From Pseudomonas sp. ADAK13 (GTDB lineage: Bacteria; Pseudomonadota; Gammaproteobacteria; Pseudomonadales; Pseudomonadaceae), in the NCBI RefSeq assembly GCF_012935715.1, contig NZ_CP052860.1:5518001-5582000 (forward strand): DNA of 64,000 nt. The letters run 5' to 3'. Position 1 is the first letter of the stretch, and each line of letters starts with the position of its first letter. Below the pieces are notes generated by a model. That model was not told the DNA's origin. It saw nothing but the letters and a program-made list of their open reading frames with translations, and made no database searches. A program made the position numbers and the translations under genes. Positions 17,242-25,671 of the stretch are shown in pieces.

Positions 17242-18435
17242 TCAGTGGGGCGTGAACATGCGGTCGGCGATCATCGCGCCGATGGGAATCGCGGAGGTGG
17301 CAGCGGGTGAGGGCGCATTGCACACGTGGAGCATTCGCGGGGTCTGGGCGAACAGGAAGTCGTGCACCAGGGTGCCGTCGCGCATCACGGCCTGGGCACG
17401 GATACCGGCCTCGTAGGGCAGCAGGTCTTCGATGTTCAGCGAGGGGCAGTACTTGCGGCACTGCTCCAGGTAGCCGGACTTGAACAGCGAGTTCTTCATC
17501 TCGACGCTGCCGGAACCGAGGTTCTGCCAGATGGTTTTCCAGAAGCCCGGGAAGCTCGCGTACTGCGCCACGTCGCGCCAGTTCACCGAGAATTTGCGGT
17601 AGTTTTCGCGGCCCAGGCCCAGTACGGCATTCGGGCCGACGGTGACGCTGCCGTCGATCATGCGGGTCAGGTGCACGCCGAGGAACGGCAGCTCCGGGTC
17701 GGGAATCGGGTAGATCAGGTGGTTGACGATGTTGTTTTTCGAGGCGGGCAGGCGGAAGTATTCGCCACGGAACGGGATGATCTGGTGGTCGATCTTGACC
17801 CCGGCCATCACCGCCAGGCGGTCCGATTGCAAGCCCGCGCACACCACCAGGTGTTTGGCCTGCCAGCTTTCGCCACGGGTGCTGACGGTGACCTTGTCGG
17901 TGTCCTCGACGATGGCGGTGACGGTGCGTTCCAGGCAGATTTCGCCGCCGGCGCGGCGGATCACCCGGGCCATGGTTTCGCAGACTTCGCGGTAATCGAC
18001 GATGCCGGTGGCGTCGAGAAACAGCCCGCCCAGCCCGACGATGTTCGGTTCGCGCTGGCGCAACTGGTCGGCGTCCAGGCGTTCGACCTTCATCCCGTTG
18101 AGCTGCGAGCGGGCGTAGAGCGCTTCCATCCGCTGCACTTCCAGCGGCGTGGAGGCCACCAGCAGCTTGCCGCACACCTCGAACTTGATCCCGTGCTCGG
18201 TGCAGAACTGCTTGGTGGCTTCGGCGCCACGCTTGCACAAATCGGCCTTGAGGCTGCCCGGCGCGTAGTAGATGCCGGCATGGATCACGCCGCTGTTGTG
18301 GCCGGTCTGGTGTTTGGCCAGCAGGCTTTCCTTTTCCAGGATCACCAGGGACGCGTCGGGCTGACGCTTGAGCAGCTCCATCGCGGTAGCCAGGCCGACG
18401 ATGCCGCCGCCGATGATGCAAAAGTCATAAATCAT
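17242..18435 (-). CDS. lhgO: L-2-hydroxyglutarate oxidase
   Basis: 397 residues, an FAD-dependent DAO-fold enzyme. It opens with the Rossmann dinucleotide motif DFCIIGGGIVGLATAMEL and has the LhgO signature LAKHQTGHNSGVIHAGIYY, with YFRLPASK and VTVGPNAVLGLGRENY further on. It oxidises L-2-hydroxyglutarate to 2-oxoglutarate and passes electrons to the quinone pool at the inner membrane. The neighbours (a FadR-type regulator upstream and an MHS carrier downstream) match the L-2-hydroxyglutarate catabolic arrangement of pseudomonads. A partial copy of the regulator's operator lies upstream at 18468-18488. Confidence 0.92.
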   Translation of the reverse strand: MIYDFCIIGGGIVGLATAMELLKRQPDASLVILEKESLLAKHQTGHNSGVIHAGIYYAPGSLKADLCKRGAEATKQFCTEHGIKFEVCGKLLVASTPLEVQRMEALYARSQLNGMKVERLDADQLRQREPNIVGLGGLFLDATGIVDYREVCETMARVIRRAGGEICLERTVTAIVEDTDKVTVSTRGESWQAKHLVVCAGLQSDRLAVMAGVKIDHQIIPFRGEYFRLPASKNNIVNHLIYPIPDPELPFLGVHLTRMIDGSVTVGPNAVLGLGRENYRKFSVNWRDVAQYASFPGFWKTIWQNLGSGSVEMKNSLFKSGYLEQCRKYCPSLNIEDLLPYEAGIRAQAVMRDGTLVHDFLFAQTPRMLHVCNAPSPAATSAIPIGAMIADRMFTPH

Positions 18436-18467
18436 TGTGTGGGTTACCTACGCATTTCGGTCTGCTT

Positions 18468-18488
18468 ATCAGGTTGTCAGACTAATGG
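18468..18488. promoter_or_regulatory. LhgR operator candidate upstream of lhgO
   Basis: Contains the 15-mer ATCAGGTTGTCAGAC (18468-18482) that recurs at 19268-19282 upstream of the regulator gene. The right arm (TAATGG) departs from perfect symmetry. It sits 33-53 bp upstream of the lhgO ATG. Binding is inferred. Confidence 0.6.
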
Positions 18489-18541
18489 TTTTATTAAAAA
18501 AACAGCGCGCCAGCGGCACGCTTCAAATGAGCCTGGATCCG

Positions 18542-19252
18542 TCAGTTGATGGCCGGCAGCTCCAGGTGCAGGCGCCTTGCTGCGGCACGCAAGTGGGCCT
18601 CGGCACAGGCGGCGGCGCCTTGGGCGTCACCGTCGACAATGGCCTGGTACAGAGCGGTGTGTTCCTGGGTGGCGTCGGCCGAGCCGCTGACGAAGCGGGT
18701 GGCAGAGTTTTCCCAGGCGGTCTTGCGGGCGCTGGCCAGTTGGCTTCTGAGGAAGTCATGGAAGGCCACGAAATAGTCGTTCTTGCTGGCCTCGGCGATG
18801 GCGCGATGGAATTCCACATCCGCCAGGGCGGCGGCTTCGAAGTCGGCGCGTTTGTCGTGCATTTCCTGCAGGGCGCTTTTCATGCGCTGCAGGTCTGCAG
18901 CGTCGCGGCGTTGGGCGGCAATCGAGGCGGCCTGGGTTTCGATCCACAGGCGCACTTCGAACATTTGCGCCAGGTCCGGGCGGCGGCCGTTTTTTTCCGG
19001 GAAGCGGAACACGGTGCCGGCGGGGGTCTGGGAGATAAATGAGCCCAGGCCACGGCGGGCGGTGAGTACGCCGTCCGCCTTGAGCTGGGCAATCGCTTCG
19101 CGCACCACCGAACGGCTGACGTTCAGCTGTTCAGCCAGTTGCTGTTCGGTGGGCAGGCGCGCTTCGGGCGCCAGGTGGCCGGAATCGATTTCTGCACGAA
19201 TGGCGCTGACAACGCGCATAACGAGCGAATCAGGGCGCTGGAGCTCAAGCAT
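18542..19252 (-). CDS. lhgR: FadR-subfamily GntR regulator, probable L-2-hydroxyglutarate repressor
   Basis: 236 residues: GntR winged helix (about 8-75; LPTEQQLAEQLNVSRSVVREA, then LKADGVLTARRGLGSFI) and a C-terminal FCD ligand domain (about 95-225), with acidic and His residues in ADVEFHRAIAEAS and QEHTALYQAIVDGD typical of metal-assisted carboxylate binding. It lies directly upstream of lhgO and the carrier. LhgR of P. putida, a GntR-type repressor relieved by L-2-hydroxyglutarate, is the expected counterpart. Its own start is preceded by the palindrome at 19274-19284, suggesting autorepression. Confidence 0.82.
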   Translation of the reverse strand: MLELQRPDSLVMRVVSAIRAEIDSGHLAPEARLPTEQQLAEQLNVSRSVVREAIAQLKADGVLTARRGLGSFISQTPAGTVFRFPEKNGRRPDLAQMFEVRLWIETQAASIAAQRRDAADLQRMKSALQEMHDKRADFEAAALADVEFHRAIAEASKNDYFVAFHDFLRSQLASARKTAWENSATRFVSGSADATQEHTALYQAIVDGDAQGAAACAEAHLRAAARRLHLELPAIN

Positions 19253-19267
19253 GGGACAACCTTGGTA

Positions 19268-19284
19268 ATCAGGTTGTCAGACAA
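19268..19284. promoter_or_regulatory. LhgR operator candidate upstream of lhgR
   Basis: Perfect 11-bp palindrome TTGTCAGACAA (19274-19284) inside a 15-mer identical to the one upstream of lhgO. It ends the 46-bp gap between the regulator's start and the MFS gene. Confidence 0.65.
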
Positions 19285-19298
19285 TAGTCGTTACGATT

Positions 19299-20528
19299 TT
19301 ACCTTGTCAAGATTCGTGTGGCGCCGAGCCGCGTGCGCAGTGCCAGGAAAAGGCCTACGCCAATCAGTGCCAATGCCACGCCGAACGTGGCTTGCATCCC
19401 ACATCCTACGTTGTAGGGACTGGCCGTGGCGAGGTCACCGGACACCTGCGCAAATACCGCGCCCAATGCCGAGGCGCCCGCGATCAGCCCCAGATTTCGT
19501 GAGAGGTTGAGCAGGCCGGCGACCACGCCGCGACGGTCCGCCAGCACATCGCTCATTACGGCGGTGTTGTTGGCAGCCTGAAACTGGGCGTAGCCGAGGG
19601 TGAGGATGATCAGCGGGGCGATGTACCCGGCAACCCCGAGGTTGAGCGGCGCCAGTGAGAGCAACAGGCAGCCGGTCACCATCGCCAGCAGCCCGGCGAC
19701 GGTCATCGGGCCGCTGCCGAAACGGTCGGTCAAGCGGCCCGCCGGTACGCCCATCACTGCCGAAACGCAGGGGCCGACGGCCATTGTCAGGCCCATCCAC
19801 GCGGGGTCGAGGCCGGCGCCGTGGGTCAGGTAGAACGGCCCGACCACCAACGTCGCCATCATCACCGCTGACACCAGTGCGCTCATGGCCAGGCCGGTGC
19901 TCAGGGATGAATCCCGCAGTGTCGACCAGAAACTGAACCCGGATGACGTGGGCTGCTGTTCGCGGCGGTCGATGCGCAGAGAGCGGCGGGCGAGGGCAAA
20001 GGTCAGCAACCCCAGCGGCACGGTGATGAAGAACAGCGCGCGCCAGCCAAACCCGGCGATCAATACGCCACCCATGCTTGGCCCCAGCGCGGTGCCCATG
20101 GCCGACATCGTGCCCAGCAAACCCATGGCGCGGCCGGTACGTTCCCTGGCGACGGTCTCGCCCACCAGCGCCATGGTCATCGCCATCATGATCGCGGCGC
20201 CCAGGCCTTGCAGGGCGCGGGCTGCAATCAACAGGCCGAGGGACGGGGCCATGCCGCACAAGGCGGAGGCAATCGTGAAGAGTAACAACCCCGCCAACAG
20301 CAGGCGGCTGCGGCCCATCAGGTCGCCCAGTCGCCCGACGCTGACGATCACGGCGGTGATCGCCAGCAAATACGCGAGCACCACCCACTGCACCGTCTGG
20401 AAGGAGGCATCAAACGCCTGCACCAGGCTCGGCAAGCCGACATTGGCGATGCTGGTGCCCAACGACGCCAGCAGCATGGACAGTGACAGGGCGACGAGGG
20501 CGCCACGGGGTGTAGGTGATTTCATCAA
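19299..20528 (-). CDS. MFS transporter, drug-efflux type
   Basis: 409 residues with about twelve hydrophobic segments. Marks include the motif GRLGDLMGRSRLLL after the second helix, ALQGLGAAIMMAMTMALVGE and the antiporter motif C-like stretch LGTMSAMGTALGPSMGG in helix five, which suggests H+-coupled export. The LysR gene at 20637 is divergent across 108 bp and probably controls it. The substrate is unknown. Confidence 0.87.
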   Translation of the reverse strand: MMKSPTPRGALVALSLSMLLASLGTSIANVGLPSLVQAFDASFQTVQWVVLAYLLAITAVIVSVGRLGDLMGRSRLLLAGLLLFTIASALCGMAPSLGLLIAARALQGLGAAIMMAMTMALVGETVARERTGRAMGLLGTMSAMGTALGPSMGGVLIAGFGWRALFFITVPLGLLTFALARRSLRIDRREQQPTSSGFSFWSTLRDSSLSTGLAMSALVSAVMMATLVVGPFYLTHGAGLDPAWMGLTMAVGPCVSAVMGVPAGRLTDRFGSGPMTVAGLLAMVTGCLLLSLAPLNLGVAGYIAPLIILTLGYAQFQAANNTAVMSDVLADRRGVVAGLLNLSRNLGLIAGASALGAVFAQVSGDLATASPYNVGCGMQATFGVALALIGVGLFLALRTRLGATRILTR

Positions 20529-20636
20529 CAGGCTCCTGAATTTGACCGCTGTCAGAAATCTACGCCGTCACCTAACATGGCGGAAGGCGCAGCATTTGCA
20601 CTGTATACGTGCGCCAAACGCCCTATGAGGTTTGCC

Positions 20637-21527
20637 GTGTCGACACCTGATCTGAATTTGCTGGTCACCCTGGATGTGTTGCTCGCTGAAGGCAGCGTCG
20701 CCCGCGCCGCCCAACGCCTGCGCCTGAGCCCTTCGGCAATGAGCCGGGCCCTGGCACGACTGCGGGCAACCACGGGGGATCCGTTATTGGTGCGCGCCGG
20801 CCGTGGCCTGGTGCCAACGCCGCGCGCCTTGGAGTTGCGTGAGCAGGTCAGCCAGTTGGTGCAGGACGCCGAAGCCGTGTTGCGCCCGGCGGCGAAGCTG
20901 GACCTGAGCCAACTGGTGCGCACCTTCACCTTGCGCACCAGCGACGGTTTTGTTGAAAACTTCGGCCCGGCGTTGCTCGCACGTATCGCCCGGGAAGCAC
21001 CGGGCGTGCGGTTGCGTTTCGTGCACAAACCGGACAAGGCCAGCACGCCGCTGCGCGATGGCAGCGTCGACCTGGAAACCGGCGTGGTCGACAGCAGCGC
21101 CAGCCCCGAAGTACTGACCCAGGCGCTGTTCCGTGACCGGTTTATTGGGGTAGTGCGCAAAGGGCATCCGCTTTGTGAAGGCGAAGTCACACCGCAGCGG
21201 TTTGCCGGCGGCCAGCATCTTTACGTGTCCCGGCGCGGCCATGACCAGGGCCAGATTCATCAAGCCCTGGAAGCGCTGGGGCTGACACGGGACGTGGTGA
21301 CCATCGTTGCCGGGTTCTCCACCGCCCTGGCGCTGGCCCGCAGCACGGACCTGATCGCCAGCGTACCCGAGCGCCATACCGCCAACCTGCACAGCGACCT
21401 TCACCGCTTTGCGCTGCCGTTCGCGTTCCCGGATTTCACCGTGTCGATGCTCTGGCACCCGCGCCTGGACGCCGACCTGGCCCATCGCTGGCTGCGCGGT
21501 TGCCTGCGGGAGGTGTGTGCGCAATGA
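20637..21527 (+). CDS. LysR family transcriptional regulator
   Basis: About 296 residues: LysR winged helix-turn-helix (TPDLNLLVTLDVLLAEGSVA, LRLSPSAMSRALARLRATTGD) and a periplasmic-binding-protein-like effector domain. I prefer the GTG at 20637, which has GAGG six bases upstream; that motif overlaps the alternative ATG at 20625. It is divergent from the MFS exporter gene, the usual LysR-target arrangement. Confidence 0.9.
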   Translation: MSTPDLNLLVTLDVLLAEGSVARAAQRLRLSPSAMSRALARLRATTGDPLLVRAGRGLVPTPRALELREQVSQLVQDAEAVLRPAAKLDLSQLVRTFTLRTSDGFVENFGPALLARIAREAPGVRLRFVHKPDKASTPLRDGSVDLETGVVDSSASPEVLTQALFRDRFIGVVRKGHPLCEGEVTPQRFAGGQHLYVSRRGHDQGQIHQALEALGLTRDVVTIVAGFSTALALARSTDLIASVPERHTANLHSDLHRFALPFAFPDFTVSMLWHPRLDADLAHRWLRGCLREVCAQ

Positions 21528-21569
21528 ACGGCGTTTGGAATGCCGGTCTTGAACGCGACGCTCTCCCTG

Positions 21570-21715
21570 TGGCGAGGGAGCTTGCTCCCGCTGGGCTGCG
21601 AAGCGGCCCCAAAACCTGCATCCTGTTTCTAGCTGAAAGAACGCGGTGTGTTTGATTGGGGCTGCTACGCAGCCCAGCGGGAGCAAGCTCCCTCGCCACA
21701 ACAGGCTCCCTCGCC
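21570..21715. repeat. REPIN (GTGGCGAGGGAGCTTGCTCCC class) plus an extra half-copy
   Basis: Two inverted REP sequences bracket a spacer: the left copy starts GTGGCGAGGGAGCTTGCTCC at 21570 and the right copy is its complement ending at 21699, with GGGCTGCGAAGC / GCTACGCAGCCC continuing the pairing inward. A third truncated copy (GGCTCCCTCGCCACAAT) follows at 21704-21720. It occupies most of the 280-bp gap between the LysR and GNAT genes; I see no gene there. Confidence 0.85.
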
Positions 21716-21807
21716 ACAATAGGACTGAAGCAAGTCGCTCCGGGCCCGCTGCGGCCCTTCAACAGGTACAATCCGCCCAGCCTTGACACGAAACACCAGG
21801 AATTCGA

Positions 21808-22482
21808 ATGTTCAGCCTTACCCGTTACGAAACCCCATGCCCCGAGCCGATCAACGCGCAGATCCTGCAGATGGTGGTCGACTACCTGACCGACATCAGC
21901 ATGGTCGCCATCCCCCCGAGCAACCTGCTGTACAACGTGTACCAGTATGCGATCGGCTATGAGGTGCACCTGTACCTGGAAGCGCTGGGCGGGTCGAAGG
22001 GCATTGCGGTTGAATTGATCGTCGCGCTGGATGCGCAGGAGCAGGTGATTGGCTTCCTGCTGTACCTGCCGGTGAAGGACGACCCCGAGGCGTGCGGCGT
22101 GGCCTACATGGCGGTTCACGCCAGCCATCGGCGCAAGGGCGTGGCGCGGGCGATGATGCAGGACATGCTGGCTCGCTACCCTCACGCAGAACTGACCTGC
22201 GCGGTGGAGAAGGTGCCGGCGTTCGAATCGATGGGCTTTCAACTGCGCGGTGTGCGTGGCACTCAGGTGTTGATGAACACCCGCGACTACAGCACGGACG
22301 GCTTGATGGGGTTGCTGGATGTGGCGTCGATCTACAGCTCGCTGGAGGTGCGGCAGATCCATACCTACCTGCTGCAAAAGCACGGCAAGCGGGCGATGAT
22401 CGATGCAGAGAAACAGCGTGATCGTCACTTCGACCAGATGACCCACAAAGCCCGGATGTTTGTGCACGCAAGGCTGGGATAA
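21808..22482 (+). CDS. GNAT-fold N-acetyltransferase, unknown substrate
   Basis: 224 residues. The central region reads as a GNAT core: QVIGFLLYLPVKDDPEACGVAY followed by the acetyl-CoA loop MAVHASHRRKGVARAMMQDML, then VPAFESMGF. The N-terminal 70 residues and the C-terminal 60 (YSTDGLMGLLDVASIYSSLE; DAEKQRDRHFDQMTHKAR) are extensions I do not recognise. It is a single gene flanked on both sides by REPINs. Confidence 0.75.
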   Translation: MFSLTRYETPCPEPINAQILQMVVDYLTDISMVAIPPSNLLYNVYQYAIGYEVHLYLEALGGSKGIAVELIVALDAQEQVIGFLLYLPVKDDPEACGVAYMAVHASHRRKGVARAMMQDMLARYPHAELTCAVEKVPAFESMGFQLRGVRGTQVLMNTRDYSTDGLMGLLDVASIYSSLEVRQIHTYLLQKHGKRAMIDAEKQRDRHFDQMTHKARMFVHARLG

Positions 22483-22490
22483 CGCAGAAC

Positions 22491-22622
22491 AATGTGGGTG
22501 CGAGCTGGCTGTGGTGAGGGGGCTTGTCCCCCGTCGGGCTCACCACAGTTTGATGGGGCTGCTTCGCAGCCCAACGCGGGGCAAGCCCGCTCGCCACAGC
22601 AAACCCGCTCCTACATTTTGAT
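22491..22622. repeat. degenerate nested REPIN cluster
   Basis: An inner inverted pair of the GTGGTGAGGGGGCTTGTCCCCC class (22511-22598) is flanked by AATGTGGGTGCGAGCTGGCT on the left and CCCGCTCCTACATTTTGATG on the right, which look like the split halves of an older REP of the GTGGGAGC class. It fills the gap between the GNAT gene and the gene at 22634. Confidence 0.65.
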
Positions 22623-22633
22623 GGGTATGTCTT

Positions 22634-23011
22634 TTATGGCTTGGCCAGGTTCCAGTTGCCGCCAACGCCGTCACCGGTGATGTCGCCCGGCTTGCTGTCC
22701 TTGACCCAGGTGTACAGCGGCTGGCCTTTGTAGGCCCATTGCTGGCTGCCGTCGTCACGGCTGATCACGGTGTAGCCGTCGGCATCCTTGGCACCTGCCG
22801 AGGCGGTCAGCGCCGGCCAGTTGGCCAGGCATTGGCCGTTGCAAGCGGATTTACCGGCGCTGTCCTTGGCGAAGGTGTACAGGGTCATGCCCTTGCCATC
22901 CACCAGGACTTTGCCCTTGGCACTGTCGGCGATGTGGGCAGGGGCGGCGAAGGCCATGGTCGAAGCACACGCAATCACGACAGCGGCAGCAAGGGAGAAT
23001 TTTTTCAGCAT
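22634..23011 (-). CDS. secreted lipoprotein_15-type repeat protein (COG4315-like)
   Basis: 125 residues with a signal peptide (LKKFSLAAAVVIACASTMAFA) and two copies of the PF03640-like secreted repeat: KVLVDGKGMTLYTFAKDSAGKSACNGQCLANWPAL and then WAYKGQPLYTWVKDSKPGDITGDG (described here in parts). This exported family is common in proteobacteria and has no firm function. The two cysteines in SACNGQC probably form a disulfide. Confidence 0.85.
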   Translation of the reverse strand: MLKKFSLAAAVVIACASTMAFAAPAHIADSAKGKVLVDGKGMTLYTFAKDSAGKSACNGQCLANWPALTASAGAKDADGYTVISRDDGSQQWAYKGQPLYTWVKDSKPGDITGDGVGGNWNLAKP

Positions 23012-23126
23012 GACGAACTCCTGGGGGTTTTTCTTGGTTTGAGTACTGGCCTTGTGCTGTATTCACAAGGCGTACTCAGGTAAACACCCGCCGCGCCGGT
23101 TTATTCCCCGCCCTTGTTCAATTCTT

Positions 23127-23729
23127 TTAAACGCGTGCGCGATTGACCATTGCCTTGATGCTCGCAAACAGCTCCTCCTGCGCCTCCAGCGGGCTGATTT
23201 CACCGCTGGCGGCGGCCTGGGACAGGGCATCTGCCGCGCCCAGCATGCCGCGTAAAGCGGCCTGGCCGATCACGCCGTCCAGCGCAAACGGGGCGAGGGC
23301 ATCCCGGCACTTGCCGAGGAAAATCACGTCGTACTCGCGCTTGATGGCTTCCAGCTCAGGGCTGCCGGCCAGCGCCGCAATCACCCCCGGAATTTCCCGC
23401 CCCTGCAGCAACACACAGTCGACATAACACGAGGCGATCACCCAGGCGCGGTCATCCAGGGTGGGTTCGCTGGTCTCGATGGCAGTCGCAAACACCTGAT
23501 TCTGACGCGCGTCGAAATCTTCATACAGCGCGGCCAACAGCCCCGCGCGATCGCCGAAATGGTCATACACCACCGGCTTGGTCACGCCGGCCAACTCAGC
23601 CAGATGCCCCAGTGTCAGGGCGTCGGTGCCTTCTTCGCGCACCAGTTGCCAGGCCACGTCGAGCAACTGGCGTAGCCGGTCATCCCGGGACAGGCGACGG
23701 CGAGGGGCAGGGGATTGATCGCTTGACAT
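23127..23729 (-). CDS. TetR family transcriptional regulator
   Basis: 200 residues from ATG 23729: a TetR helix-turn-helix (LTLGHLAELAGVTKPVVYDHF, about 45-65) and a helical ligand-binding domain. It is divergent from the quinone reductase gene at 23821. The 91-bp spacer holds a palindrome with flanking direct repeats (23745-23766). It probably represses the flavoprotein and itself until a toxic or redox-active ligand binds. Confidence 0.9.
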   Translation of the reverse strand: MSSDQSPAPRRRLSRDDRLRQLLDVAWQLVREEGTDALTLGHLAELAGVTKPVVYDHFGDRAGLLAALYEDFDARQNQVFATAIETSEPTLDDRAWVIASCYVDCVLLQGREIPGVIAALAGSPELEAIKREYDVIFLGKCRDALAPFALDGVIGQAALRGMLGAADALSQAAASGEISPLEAQEELFASIKAMVNRARV

Positions 23730-23744
23730 GCTTATATACCAAAA

Positions 23745-23766
23745 GTAACTTACCAACGGTAACTTA
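23745..23766. promoter_or_regulatory. TetR operator candidate
   Basis: TTACC-AAC-GGTAA (23750-23762) is a perfect 5-bp-arm palindrome, and GTAACTTA occurs twice in direct orientation (23745-23752, 23759-23766). It lies between the divergent TetR and quinone reductase genes, as expected for a repressor site. Confidence 0.6.
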
Positions 23767-23820
23767 GCTCAAGCCTACTCAATTTGCCGCCCCGTCGCCA
23801 CCCCCGAAGGAGTCACTGCC

Positions 23821-24426
23821 ATGCACGCCCTGATCGTTATTGCTCACCACGACCCGCAATCCCTGACCCACAGCCTCGCCAAACAGGCCGCCGCCGGCAT
23901 CACGGCCGCCGGCCACACCGTCGAAATCGCCGACCTCGCCGCCGAAGGTTTCGACCCGCGCTACAGCGCTGCCGACCATAAAGTGCACCGCACCCGCGCC
24001 ACGCCGCCGGCCGACGTACTGGCCGAGCAGGCCCGGCTCGACCGCGCCGACGCGTTGGTGCTGGTGTTCCCGATCTTCTGGTGGTCGATGCCGGCCTTGC
24101 TCAAGGGCTGGATCGACCGGGTGTTCGTCAACGGTTGGGCGATCGACTACAGCCTTGAAACCAAGGTGGTAAAAAAACTCGGCGATCTTCAGGTGCACTT
24201 GCTGGGCGTCGGCGGGGCGGACGAAGGTGTGTTTGAACGCCACGGCTATGCCGACGCGATGCGCACGCAAATCGACCATGGGATCTTCGATTACTGTGGC
24301 GCCAAGGTGCTGACCTCCGAGCTGTTGCTGGACTCGGAGAGCGGCGCCGCCGAGCAGCACCTGGAGACGGTGGCGAAGTTGGGGCGACAACTGTTCGTCA
24401 CCCTGGAACCTTGCGAAACCGCCTAA
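23821..24426 (+). CDS. NAD(P)H quinone oxidoreductase, flavodoxin-like fold
   Basis: 201 residues of the NQO/KefF/MdaB family: N-terminal ALIVIAHHDPQSLTHSLAK (FMN/FAD phosphate loop), ALVLVFPIFWWSMPALLKGWIDRVF and the late glycine-rich GVGGADEGVFERHGY. These flavoproteins reduce quinones by two electrons to avoid semiquinones. It is divergent from a TetR gene, the usual inducible detoxification pair. Confidence 0.88.
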   Translation: MHALIVIAHHDPQSLTHSLAKQAAAGITAAGHTVEIADLAAEGFDPRYSAADHKVHRTRATPPADVLAEQARLDRADALVLVFPIFWWSMPALLKGWIDRVFVNGWAIDYSLETKVVKKLGDLQVHLLGVGGADEGVFERHGYADAMRTQIDHGIFDYCGAKVLTSELLLDSESGAAEQHLETVAKLGRQLFVTLEPCETA

Positions 24427-25280
24427 ACCAGGCTGCCCTGTATGAGCGTTGCCAGCTGTGCTACCGCAGCGCCTGGCGCCGGATGGCTGCAATGCAGTTC
24501 ATAGCCCAGGGACGGCACCGGCGGCAGGCCGTCGAGCACACGCAGGTGCGTCGGCAAACCGATCCGGGTCCGCAAGGTCACCCCCAGCCCGGCATCGACC
24601 GCCGCCCAGATCCCGCCGACGCTGGGGCTGGTCAAGGCAATGCGCCAGGCAATGCCGGCGCGGTCCAGCGCCTCGGTGGCCGCGCTGCGCAATACGCAGG
24701 GCGCCTCGAACATCACCAGTGGCAGCGGCGCGTCCTCGGCGCGTGGCAGTTGCGGTTGGTCCCGGGGCCCAATCCAGTGCATCGGGGTTTGCCCCAGGCG
24801 TTTAGCGCCGGACGAGGTGTGGCCGGTTTCCCAGGTCAGCGCCAGGTCCAGGCTGGCGCTGTCGATCAGTGCCAGCAGTTCGGCGTTGCGGCCAATCCGC
24901 ACCTCAAGGCTGATCATCGGGTACAGCCTGGCGAAGCGCCGCAGGATGTCACTGAGCACATGCTCGCCAAAATCCTCCTGCAAGCCGAGGCGCAAGGTGC
25001 CTGCGGTCTGGGTTTCATGAAGGCTGCTGAAGACGGCGTCGTTGAGGTCCAGCAATCGTCTGGCGTGGCTGAGCAGCGTTTCGCCCACGGGTGTCAGCAC
25101 CAGGCCGCGGCCGGATTTGCTCAGCACGGGCGTGCCCACCTGTTCTTCGAGTTTCTTCAATTGTGCGCTGACGGCGGAGGTCGAGCGCCCCAGACGGTCC
25201 GCAGCTTTGGCGAAGCTGTTCAGCTCAACGCCGGTGACGAAGGTACGCAATACATCCAGGTCAAAGGTCGGGCGACGCAT
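24423..25280 (-). CDS. LysR family transcriptional regulator
   Basis: 285 residues: N-terminal HTH (FDLDVLRTFVTGVELNSFAK, LGRSTSAVSAQLKKLEEQVG) and a PBP-like co-inducer domain. Its 3' end overlaps the convergent quinone reductase gene by four bases. It is divergent from the carboxymuconolactone-decarboxylase-like and tautomerase genes, which are its probable targets. Confidence 0.9.
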   Translation of the reverse strand: MRRPTFDLDVLRTFVTGVELNSFAKAADRLGRSTSAVSAQLKKLEEQVGTPVLSKSGRGLVLTPVGETLLSHARRLLDLNDAVFSSLHETQTAGTLRLGLQEDFGEHVLSDILRRFARLYPMISLEVRIGRNAELLALIDSASLDLALTWETGHTSSGAKRLGQTPMHWIGPRDQPQLPRAEDAPLPLVMFEAPCVLRSAATEALDRAGIAWRIALTSPSVGGIWAAVDAGLGVTLRTRIGLPTHLRVLDGLPPVPSLGYELHCSHPAPGAAVAQLATLIQGSLV

Positions 25281-25387
25281 TTAATAGTCCATAAAAGCGG
25301 GATGGTTGTCGCTGTTAAATCTGATATTCGGAACGATCCTGGCTTGCTAGTTTTTGCCCGTCAACTGAATTGTCGGAGCAAGAGTCC

Positions 25388-25666
25388 ATGAACAACAAAT
25401 TTACCGAGCTGACCCGCGACGTGCTGTTCGCCGATATCTGGGAGCGTGATGGCCTGTCGCGCCGGGAGCGCAGCCTGATCACCGTGGCGGCATTGGTGGC
25501 GATGTATCGCCTGGAGCAATTGCCGTTTCATTTGCAGCGAGCGATGGGCAACGGTGTGAGCGTCGATGAGCTAGGCGAAGTCATCACCCACCTGGCGTTT
25601 TATTCCGGCTGGCCGACGGCGGCGTCGGCGTTGAACCTGTTGGCCGCCATCGTTCCTGCGGAGTAA
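25388..25666 (+). CDS. carboxymuconolactone decarboxylase family protein
   Basis: 92 residues from ATG 25388, the size of small AhpD/CMD proteins: RELTRDVLFADIWERDGLSR-type opening, SLITVAALVAMYRLEQLPFHL, and HLAFYSGWPTAASALN. It lacks the CxxC of AhpD peroxidases, so it resembles gamma-carboxymuconolactone-decarboxylase-like subunits whose reactions vary. It precedes the tautomerase by five bases in an operon divergent from a LysR gene. Confidence 0.85.
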   Translation: MNNKFTELTRDVLFADIWERDGLSRRERSLITVAALVAMYRLEQLPFHLQRAMGNGVSVDELGEVITHLAFYSGWPTAASALNLLAAIVPAE

Positions 25667-25671
25667 CCCCC

